Shown here: positions 44,901 through 56,900 of the stretch, one piece after another
How the letters are laid out: every line of letters begins with the position of its first letter
How positions within the stretch are numbered: the stretch's first letter is position 1
NCBI GenBank assembly: GCA_024734495.1
Contig: JALMQS010000102.1
Location: 10,511,140-10,575,139, forward strand
Source: Forficula auricularia
Lineage: Eukaryota > Arthropoda > Insecta > Dermaptera > Forficulidae
Reading direction: 5' to 3'
Length of the DNA stretch: 64,000 nt
The notes under the pieces: model-generated
Told to the model about the DNA's origin: nothing
The model's database searches: none
What the model saw: the letters and a program-made list of their open reading frames with translations, nothing else
Made by a program: the position numbers and the translations under genes

Positions 44901-47900
44901 ATGAGGCAGTCCAAAAAAAGAAGATAATTTACACTATCTTTATTAATAAAACCGACGTTCCAGAGGCTATTCCCTCCTTAAAGATAAGAGTAAATAAATA
45001 TTATATTTAATATTGATTTACTATGAGTTAAGGATACTAGGTCACTTATTTCACATTATTTGACCTAGTATCCTTAACTCATAGTAAATCAATATTAAAT
45101 ATAATATTTATTTACTCTTATCTTTATTAAAGATGGTAAATCACTCGTATCCATAATAAGCATTAATTAACAGGAATAGCAGGGAATTGGACAAAAATTA
45201 AAAACAGAGTTTTTATTGAATGGGCCAGACGTTTCGTCGATTAATTTCGACCTCCTCAGTGGCTCATTCCATCACTCTTTGTCAAAAGACAATTCCACTA
45301 CGCGACGAAACATCCTTTAATCTTTCCTATTTAAACTATAATACATTGTTGGCTTATGCCTCAAGAATCTTGAACTTTTTCACACTTGAACAATCAAAAA
45401 ATTAAAAACCTTTAATCAAAATTTATCACAAAAAAAAAAAAAATGTGATAAATTTTGATTAAAGGTTTTTAATTTTTTGATTGTTCAAGTGTGAAAAAGT
45501 TCAAGATTCTTGAGCAATTGAGGCATAAGCCAACAATGTATTATAGTTTAAATAAAAAGATTAAAGGATGTTTCGTCGCGTAGTGGAGTTGTCTTTTGAC
45601 AAAGAGTGATGGAATGAGCCACTGAGGAGGTCGAGATTAATCGACGAAACGTCTGGCCCATTCAATAAAAACTCTGTTTTTGATTTTTGTCCAATTCCCT
45701 GCTATTCCTGTTAATTTATTAAAGATGTTTCACCTTGCACCAACACCACAATCTCTACTAATTATTCCCTCCTTCTTCAGGGTTTTCCTTCACTGACTTT
45801 TCAAAACCCTGAAGAAGGAGGGAATAGTCTCCGAAACGTCGGTTTTATGAATAAAAAGATAGTGTAAATTATCTTCTTCTTTTTTTTGTACTGCCTCATA
45901 TTTCATGTTAAGATAATATAAAAATAAAATTAAAAAATAAATGAAAAATAAACTTACATAGTGAGGTTTCATTTCTTTATTAAATTTTGTCGGATCACAA
46001 TCTTTAATACTTTGAATATTTAATCGAAGGATGTATTCAAATCTGAAAATATTTTTTTTATTGAAATATTATTTTTTAAAAAATAATTTAAAAGGCGATG
46101 ACAATAGATAATAATTCACTAATTCACCCAAACACCCAGTCTAATTCTACCGGGTGAGTTTTTTATCTTGAGACAGTCTTATAACTCAAAAACAGTGCAT
46201 TATATGAAAAAAAGTTTCAAAAAAAGTTTATTTATATCAAGGGGGAAACTAAACTATGCTATTGTTCTCGACCTAGAACAAGCTTTCAAGGGTTTTTCGA
46301 GGTTAAGTTCTGTTTTTTAAATGGTAAGCTATATGTTTCTGTACATATTCTGAATCTACAAAAAAAACTGAACAACTTTTGTAAGAATTTTTTTATACGA
46401 CATCAAATAATAAAAAATATTACATCAATTAGATCTCAAAAAAAATCATAAATAATTATTTTTAACAATTATTCAACTTAATTATCAAATAATAATGATT
46501 AAATAATTAATTATTAAATAAATATTTATTAATTCGAAAAGTCACAACAATGAAAATAAGTGTTTATAATGATATTAAAACTTCATTAGGTATACGTAGG
46601 TACACCGATTTAAGTGATTATTTTTTACTAAATAGAAAATTCTTGAGTTTAAAAAAGTTTATTTCTCGTGCCAATCCAGTAAACAGTTATAGTGTATTAC
46701 CATAATAAAAATAGAGCTTTTTTTTGTTGAAGTAAGTATTAAAATGGTCTTAATTTATGCGGTGAATGTGGAAGAAGTATTATGGGGCTGTCATTGAAAT
46801 GAATGCCGAGCGTTTTCCTGATAGGACTACACCCTCACAAGCTTCATTTTATCGCGTTGTAAATCAGTTTAAAAAAATGTAAAGGCTGCGAAGAAGCCTT
46901 TAAAAGGCCAAAATAACGAAATTGGAACTGGAATTCATCCAGAAGACTTGTGTTAACACTCTGGAATGACTCAGAACACAGTGTCGCAAAATTATTAAAT
47001 TATTAATTATTATTAAATTATTTATTTAATAATTAAATATTTGATCATTATTATTTGATAATTAGATTGAATGATTGTTAAAAATAATTATTAGAATTTT
47101 TTTTGAGATATAATTGATTCAATATTTGTTATTATTTGATGTCGTATAAAAAAATAGTTCTTACAAAAGTTGTTCAGTTTTTTTTATAGATTCAGAATAT
47201 GTACAGAAACATATAGGTTTCCATTTAAAAAACAGAACTTAACCTCGAGATACCCTTGAAAGTTTGTTCTAGGTCGAGAAACAATAGCGTAGTTTAGTTT
47301 CCCCCTGATATAAATAAACTTTTATTTGAAACTTTTTTTAATATACCTAATGCACTGTTTTTGAGTTATAAGACTGTCTCAAGATAAAAAAAACTCACCC
47401 TGTATAAATAATTACTTACGTTAAATTCAAAAACACATCTTTCATTAAAAATATAGTAATAATTTTTCTCCCCTATTTCCAATTCTGAATTCAATTCTTT
47501 CAGGTAAAAACGCGAAATTTCAGATTAGTCAATTTATTAATTACTGGGGCAGACATCCTAGAAAACTTAATTTCAGCAATAAGGGAAACATTATAATTTT
47601 AAGCAAAATATATTTTCTTTCCAGGATTCCGAAAACACCTCGTAATGACGTGTATGGCTAAAAACCTTGCAGTATAATATGGATTTAAAGATTCAGATAA
47701 ATCAAAACCAAATTAAATGCGACATTACTTGAATGAAATACATTCTAAATAAGCTGACGTGTTCTGATGTGGCCATCCACTTGACTTTACCATACAACCT
47801 GGCCCCTAAAACTATTTATAATCATGTAGGGGGGGGGGTAGTTTTTGAATTTTTATACTTCTAGGGTCCCACTGATTATGTATACAAAATTTGGTTGAGT

Positions 47901-50900
47901 TTGGTAAATGGCCTAGATTTTCATTTTTTGACCCTACACCCCCCCCCCCCCATTTTGGGCGGTTAGTTTTTGCATTTTTAGACTTCTGGGGGTCCACTGT
48001 TTATGTATACAAAATTTGGTTGAGTTTGCTCAAATGGCCTAGATTTTTAATTTTTAACCCCTCCCCCCCCTAATTTTGGGTCGATTTGCACCAAAATCTA
48101 ATCAGCTCTTAATCTCAATAGAGCAAAACTACGTGTGAAATTTGGTTTCGATATTCCCACTAGTTTTTGAGTTAGCTCGTCCACAAAAATTTGGTAGCGC
48201 ACAGACTAACTAACTAACTAACAATCAGACAAACAGACTAACAGACATTTTGACAAAACAATTATTAACTCGAAAAATATAATTTTTTCGATGTTCTCTT
48301 ATTAGGGCTTTTTTGTTTCGCTCAATTTTTTTAATCAAAATAGTTTCAGCCGTTTTTTAGATATTTCGAAAAAAAGAAGCAAAAATTCACTTTTTTCATT
48401 TACGATTACAATACTTGACCATACCCTGTATGGTAAAGTAAAAAGATTATATTTTCTCAACTCAAATTTAATCTTATTCTCAAAACTCAACAAATAAATC
48501 ACTCGATTTAAACAGAAATAATTTCCTCCATAAGAAAATTTACTTTAAATCTTGAATTTAAATCATAACTTTGAAGATTAATTATATTGAACATTTGGTT
48601 AATTATTATTATTATTATCGTAGCATCTTTATCAAATTAACTTTGTTTTAAAGTGCTATAAAATATGTATGTGGGCAGTTTTCACTTATCTATTTTTAAT
48701 TTCAAAACAAGATTTTAATTTAAGAAACAGTTCTGTGCTAAATTTGTATTAAATTTCAAAATTCTTAATATTTTCTTTGTCGCTAATTCGAATCTTCTTA
48801 AATATCAGATTATTTGAGATTTCAAAACACCAGAGATTGAACAGATTGATTATAGCTTTGGTGGTTGCACAGTTTATTAGAACGTTTTCAAATGAATCAA
48901 ATTATATACTGTTAAATATATTTATTAAAAAACACTAACAAATAAAGACAGACGACGTTTCGATCCCTACATTCTGTGGTCGCTTTTAAACAGTTGTAAA
49001 ACTCAGAGTTTAATTTTAATTCGTGATTATTAATAAGGTCGATTATTTTAAAGTGTAGCCATACTTTGAATTAATCTTTCGAGTTGGTTTCCGAGTCGTC
49101 AGGTATGCACCAAAATCTAATCAGCTCTTAATCTCAATAGAGCAAAACTACGTGTGAAATTTGGTTTCGATATTCCCACTAGTTTTTGAGTTAGCTCGTA
49201 CACAAAAATTTGGTAGCGCACAGACTAACTAACAGACATTTTGACAAAACAATTATTATCTCGAAAAATATAATTTTTTCGATGTTCTCTTATTAGGGCT
49301 TTTTTGTAGACGGAAATGCCATGGTTTCGCTCAATTTTTTTAATCAAAATAGTTTCAGCCGTTTTTGAGATATTTCGAAAAAAAGAAGCAAAAATTCACT
49401 TTTTTCATGCACGATTACAATACTTGACCATACCCTGTATGGTAAAGTAAAAACTAACGAAAATTTATACCTCGTCTTATCTGAAGGTCATTTTATTTGC
49501 GGAAATATAGGCTAATTCTCTGATTCTGGGAAAACTGTTATGACCTGTAAAGAATAAGATATAATACCTTGGCCAGATAATAGACTGAAGCGTCTCCCAG
49601 TAGCGATCTAGAGCTGGCACAGCTCGTTTATGGCAAATCAATTGATAACGCAAAATGAGATGCACACAAAGAATTAAAGCAATTGCATCATAGCAATCTT
49701 GAATAAAACTTTCCAAATTTTTCTAAAAAAAAAAGATATAATTTACAAATTAAAATTAAATAATTTTTTACTTGGCTAATATATTGCAGTAAAAACCCGT
49801 TTTCAGTAAGAACAGGTTCAACTGAATACCTTTGTGGCAACTAGAATTTACTGATGTTAGTTGAGTTTGGTCCAAAGGTCTAGAATCTTCATTTTTGACC
49901 TTTTCAAATTTTTTTAAACGATAATGTCAAAATTACATCTTCATTAGAAGCAAAATTAAAGAGGATGTAATTTTTGACATTTTCGTTTAAAATAATTTGA
50001 AAATAAACACCCAAAATGAGGCGGAAGGTCAAAAATGAAGATTCTAGACCTTTTGACCAAACTCAACCAACATCAGTAAATTCTAGTTGCCACAAAGGTA
50101 TTCAGTGAATCGTGTTTTAACTAGTAAGAACCCGTTCTTACTAAAAAACGGGTTTTTTACTGCAACAAATATATTTTTTTAAAAGGGTTTATCTTACAAT
50201 GAATAAAGAGAGAGTCCGGCCCATAATTTGATTGAACATTTCCAACGCCGGTGCAGGGTTTAGCATAAAGAACTCGGTTAGGAACAAGTATTCTCGGCAA
50301 GCAGTGTCAACAAGAGCATACTGTTCACTTCGAAACAATGCCTCGTACGGGTATCTAAAACAGAAAATAAAATATTTTTAAATTTAATACATTAATCAAT
50401 GCTAATATGAATGAAAATTGAGAATATTCAAAGGCTATAGACGAGTGGGCAAACATTTTAGTATCATCATTAACGATTTAGGCTATTGTTTCAACAGTTT
50501 TGTCCGTTTTTATGAGTCTACTTTAAACTGTAATATCTCGGTGAATACTTATTCAATTTAATCGAAATAAGCGTCATTTGAATCAGTGCACTTTTGCCAA
50601 CGTAAGACAAGTCTATTAATTCCGTCGGCATAAAAATTGGGTGCTCGGGATTCGTTGAAGTCGACGAAGGACGTTTTTGCCTGGTCCTGATTGGCGAAGG
50701 TTCTACCAATGAGAAAGTTATCAAAGTGCATGAAAAGATGGTAGTCGGTTGGCGAGAGGTCTGGGGAGTATGGTGGGTGAGGCAGAACTTCGACGCTCAA
50801 TTCGTTTAATTTTCGGACGGTGATTTGTGAAACGTGCGGACGCGCGTTGTCGTGGAACAGGATCGGACCTCTTCTGTTGACCAGTGCCGGCTGCTGCTGA

Positions 50901-53900
50901 CGCAATTTTCGGCACATTTCGTCGATTTCCTCACAATAGGACTCTACTGTGATGGTTTGGCCCGGTTGCAGAAAGTTATATTGAATCACACCATACAGTA
51001 ACCATGGTATTTTTTTGGTGGGTTTTCGCCTTTGGGAAGTGCCTGGGTGGCTCATCGGTGTCCAACCACTGTCCTGAACGTCTCCTGTTGTCATCACACG
51101 TGACGATCCGACCCAAAAAAGGATCGTTTTGGTTGCGGAAAAAGCAAAGAAGAACAGACCGCGAAACGTGATAATTTCTGTCGATCGTTCAAATCGTGGG
51201 ACACCCACTTTTCGAGCTTTTTGACCTTTCCAATACGTTTTAAACCATCAAAGACCGCATGGGAGCTGACGCCCAGTTCTTCCGGCATCCCACGCACCGT
51301 TTGTGATGGGTCAGTCTCCACCAGGGTCCTCAAATCCCCGTCCTGGACTACTCTAGGTCGACCACTTCGGGGCTAAAATCTCGGGAACGAAATTTCGCAA
51401 ACCAACGTCGAACAGTGCGTTCATTAACACTATCATTGCCAAATGCCTGGTTAATTTTTCGGGCTGTTTCGGCAGCGCTTTGGTTCAATTTGAATTTATA
51501 GAGAAAAATTGGCCGAAAATCGCTTAACGACATTATATAGTAATAACCTGAAAAGAGGCAAAAAATTAAAATTTGGAAAAAAATGAACATCATCAATGTA
51601 TAGAGTACAAAATTCTCTATCGATCAGTATATACCACGACACAGTAGAATAAATATTTATTGAGATATGGAGCTACAAAAACACCTGAAACTGTAATTAG
51701 CGTACAGAGCCTTTAAAAAGTTTTACTTTTTTCCTCCAATTTTATATTGTCGCTATCAGAAAAACGACAATGGCGTTAATCGTGTTCTGAATCACATATA
51801 CAGACAGCACGGGGGCGACTAATACTTACTCTAACTTCGTTCTTGGATGCACTGTGAGGTACAAGAATCGGACTCTCTAATTGAGAAGTCAACACTTCCC
51901 CGCGATTGCCAATTGTAAATACAGTTGCTTTATGTTTCAGATTAGCTTTATGGAATAAGCCTCTATTTGATCCAGGATCTTCAACGCCCATTAAATCATC
52001 CTAAAATCACAGTTAAAATAAAAATTAATTAATTGATTTAAGATTATAGGAAAATAAAACTCACGAATTTCCCACCTTCGTAGCGGCTTCTTCATATTGA
52101 AGTTTTGCCAAACGAGTTGAATACGTTTTGAAATATGTTAAATAAATCTTAGACATAGTATCTACATATTCATTGCACACTTCCTGGGCAATTAATCTTT
52201 CATGGGTTAGAACAAACTCAAAAAGAAATCTACAAAACAATAACAGATTTTGTTTGTATTAATGAATTCATTTTTTTTTTTTTTAAATATATTATATGTT
52301 ATTTAAATGTCTTACTTATGTTTCAACATGGCATTTTGTGGAATGTGATAATTAGACATGGGTTTACGGAATTTATAAATTTGTTCAAGCAAATAAGAAC
52401 GGATTTTAGCAACAGCTTTAATCTTGAGTTTTTCTAAATTATCTCTGACATCGTGACACGATTTAGATTCTAAAAAAGAATCAGAAAAAATTATTTAAAT
52501 AAAAAATAAGTATTAAGAATATTAAGCAATTCTAAAAATTCTATAGGGTTATAATTACATCAAATTACTTTTACTCACTCATCTTATTAGAATAGGGGGG
52601 GAACAAAAAAAAACGAATTTAAGATATCTCATATTGTCAATAAATGACAAGCGCATTATTTTAATTAAATGTAGTAAAAATTTTGTTTAATTTGGAGCAG
52701 TAGAACGCAGTCTAGAGCTCTCTGAAGTGGGGAAATTATATCTCGCTAACCCTGTACATATATTATGAGTCGTTCAAAAGCCAACGTGGTGGTTAAGTTC
52801 AAATTTTCGTTAATTCCCCCCTTTTTTTTAAAATGAAAATGAGAAAAGGAGTTGCACCAAAAAAGTGCACCCCCTAAAGGGCTGGGTTGGCCCCTCCATC
52901 GTGAAAAGAAGAAGAGGGGATTTTATTGGCTGAGCGGGGGTAGAAGGTATCCGTGGATACGGATCTTAAGCAGCTGAAGGTTATAAGTGGCGGGAAAGAC
53001 GGTGGCAGGGAGCGAGTTCCAGTCTCTGGAGGTCATTGGGATAAAAGAGTTGGCGAAAGCGCTTGTTCGATTTTTATCCAATTTGACAGCGAAGGGGTGC
53101 TGAGCGTTCGAAAAGCAATGAGGCTTACGAAGTGGTTTTCTTATGGGGATGAGATTTAAAATACGATCAATTTTTATTGATTGTTGTTTTATGGACTTGA
53201 CTGGATTAGCTTCTGAACGACCATATATTCATTTCTTTTATTTCTCTCTATCAAGGGCGGATCCAGGAATTTTTTATGAGGGGGGAAGGGAGAATGTATA
53301 TAAGATATACTTTTTATCTCGAAAGTGTGTCGCGATCGAATTGTCCAAGCGGGGGGGGGGGGGGGGGGGGGTCAGAGACACCCCCCCCACACACACACAT
53401 ATATATATATAGAACTTTATTTTCAATTTTAAAATTAAAAAAAAAATTTTTTACAAATTTTTTTTGCCAGGACACGGGCCTCTATGGGGGGGGGCGGTGC
53501 GGTCCCCTCTTCGCCCCCCCCCCCCTGGATCCGCCCTTGCTCTCTATTCGAGGAAATTAATATCTAAATATATTTAGTTCTTTTTTTTACTTTATTATAT
53601 GGGGTTTGGTGAGATATTTATTTAGGAAATCCAATGGTAAAATTTTTATTTAGTGATAGATAAAAAATAAGTACCTTTTATACTTTGTTCCTTAACAAAA
53701 TTCATTTTATGATTAAGAGATTCAAGCTGAGTCAAAAATTCTTTATCAGTAACATTACTATCGCAAATCCCTCTGAAATTAAACAAAAACAAACAAAATT
53801 TCAATTTTATAGATAGAAATTGTATTTTTTATTATATAAAAGATACAGGGTGGGGCAGAAGTAATGACCGGGTTTAGAGAAGGTATAAAAAAAAACTTAA

Positions 53901-56900
53901 AGTCTTAACACTTTTTTATTATGATCTGTATATAAATTTTATAATTTTTCTCATTAATATATCAAAGAATAATTGATATATCAATGAGAATTGTTTTGAT
54001 CGCGCTTATTTGAAAAAGATATTTATCGCGAGACTACTGCGGATTACGCTATTGGAGACTTAAGACTCCGCAGACTCCAATAGCGTAATCCGCAGTAGTC
54101 TCGCGATAAATATCTTTTTCAAATAAGCGCGATCAAAACAATTCTCATTGATATATCAATTATTCTTTGATATATTAATGAGAAAAATTATAAAATTTAT
54201 TTAACATCATTATTTCAAGTTAGAAATATATAATGTTCAGATATTATTTTAACTCAATATTTGACAAAAATTCCCTACATTTGATTCGCGATTGAATCAA
54301 ATGTAGAAAACATTCGATTGATCTGTATATAATCCCATTTTTTTTTCAATAAGTTTTTAATACCACTTCAGCAAGATGGTGGCCTTCAACAGTAATACAC
54401 TGATGTAGTCTATTTCGGAAGTTTTGGGCTGCTTTTCTGCACATTTCAAGGAGTATCGCGGATGTTTCCTCGATGATTCGGGTCTTCAGCTCTTCTAAAG
54501 TATGGGGGGGCGATGTTTGAAAACTTTCTCTTTCAAATAACCCCACAGGAAAAAGTCGCACATGCTTAAATCTGGCGAGCGCGCTGGCCAGTCCACCTCA
54601 CCCCTCAGAGAGCAGGGAACATTTGTCTCAATTTGGCCACAGAAATCCAAGCTGTGTGTGCTGTAGTAACCATAGATCTCCCAGATTAGTTTCGTCACTC
54701 AATCTTTGCAATTGTGGGTCAAAAAAGTTTTCCAGCATTGAAACATAACGACCAGCTGTGACTGTTACTGTTTGGCCATTCTCCTCAAAAAAATAATGCC
54801 CACTGATCCCAATTGCGAAATGGCACACTACACAGTCACTTTAGGAGAGTGAAGTGGTCTCTCGAGGAGTTACTTTGGGTTACAGTTAGCCCAGTAGCGA
54901 AAATTCTGTTTAAAGAGCAATCTGCGTGGCGATGACGGAACGGCCATTTAAAAAAAAAGTGCACACAACGAAGCCATGATGCTCTCTTGTCCAAATAATG
55001 ACATCAACTGAAAACGGGATGATGCAACAGTAACAATGAGATCCCGTCCCACTCCCCACCCCTACCACAGACCAAGCAATGAATTTTACAAACAGGGCCA
55101 TTACTTCTGCTCCACCCTGTATATTAAAGAATACGGCTATTTAATATACAACCACTGGAGCACAATCCATGCTTCCTAGCATTGTGGCATTCTTAGAATT
55201 AAATAAATAAAACTGAGTTCAAACTCTACATATATTTCGATCTATTCGTAGTTTTCCTTTTCTTTTTATTAAAATAGGGGTTGTCAATCCAAAGATGTCC
55301 TAAATGTATTTTTGTGCTCCCCTACATTGAATCTATTCATCAAACAGTCTGGATCTACTAATCGAGCTCCAGACAAACCCTGATAAATAATATCGTCTGC
55401 ATCTATTTAGCCAAAGATGGTTGTTCTCCTGTAGGTCTGGTCCTCGCATTCAAAGAGATGGGTGGCTGTTTCGAGCTCCATCTTACATAATCTGAACAGA
55501 ATCGATTTCTGATGTATTCCCATCACATGGAGGTGTTTGCTCAGAGGAACGTGACGGGTTAGAAGCCCCAAGCAATTTGCTTCTCAGGATTTACAGGCAG
55601 TTGATGAAAATAAGAATGAATCAAAATAACTTAGATCAGAGGTTCCAAACTTTTTAGAGATAGGGCCGCATGTGGACATTGAAAACTATGGGCGGGTCAG
55701 ATATACTCAACATATTATACGGAGATTATATTAATAGCTAGCTGCAAGGCCCGCCTTCGGTGGGCCTCTTGCTAGCCAAGGGGAATCGCCCCCTGGACCC
55801 CTCGTCACTTGAACACTCCCTCTCCTCCATCTCCAACCAGACTCCATCCCACCGACCGTCTCCCAATCCCGGAACTTCTCCCCCGCCTCTGATCACACTC
55901 CAACCCAGTAAACCTACCCCCTGGATCCCAACCCTCAACCCTGGACCCCTCCTAATCCTGGAACTTCTCCCCCGCCTCTGATCACACTCCAACGCAGTAA
56001 ACCTACCCTCTGGACCCCCACCTTTCCCCTGGATCCCAACCCTCAACCTGAACCCCTCCTAATCCCGGAACTTCTCCCCCGCCTCTGATCACACTCCAAC
56101 CCAGTAAACCTACCCCCTGGATCCCCACCCTCAACCCTGAACCCCTCCTAATTCTGGAACTTCTCCCCCGCCTCTGATCACACTCCAACCCAGTAAACCT
56201 ACCCCCTGGACCCCCACCTTTCCCCTGGATCCCAACTCTCAACCCTGGACACCACCTCCCAACCCCACATAGGTATATACTATATATATAGTAGGTACAG
56301 ACATAGGTACAAATCCCCCTTAGTAGCCCCCTGGACCCCCCACCTCCCAAACCCCTGGGGGGACGGATATAGGTAGGTAGTTAGAGGCAGGCACAAATGC
56401 CCTTTAGTAGTATGTGATATGGCAAATCAGGCCCTTGAAACTTTTCCATTCGGCCCGGGGCTACTACAGAATTTATACACAAATATCAAATATTCACTAT
56501 ATTTAATATACGCGGGCCGTAGTTTGAGGACCCCTGACTTAAGACTACTAAACAGGCAAAACAGTATTTAATATATTTATGAATATATCGATTAGAACGG
56601 AAAATTCCGAATGTACCATGCTAGCTAGCTTGCCATTCAACTAGCCTGGAACACAATTTTGACTTGTCCAATCTCAAAATTTTATATAAAGACTAGAATT
56701 GGTATCATTGAGTAAAATTCCGATTTCTACACCCAAATACAGTAGAAATTGGTATCTAAAAAAATTCTATCATATCATAATTTTTTGATTCGTGGTGAAA
56801 TTTTCAATTTTTTTCTCTCTTCAACCCATTTTCTTTTTTCTCTTTTTCAATACGCCCAAAGAGCATAAGATAATACTCTTTAAATGCCCGGTGAAGTAAA

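Larger units (their letters stand above)
44915..45900. repeat. Nested palindromic element with several hammerhead-like cores
   Basis: Outer arms: GGCAGTCCAAAAAAAGAAGA / TAATTTACACTATCTTTAT (left) and their inverse at 45845-45895 (right). Nested inside are a palindrome at 44985-45130 centred near 45053 (CTAGGTCACTTATTTCAC) and a second at 45190-45700 centred near 45434. Four hammerhead-like cores lie in the arms. It fills VPS52 intron 9. Confidence 0.85.

Noticed and set aside
55738..56350. Frames of 73-115 codons with repeated GVGLLGWSVIRG-type units
   Set aside because: Translate the three-unit minisatellite of the Helitron; not a gene.
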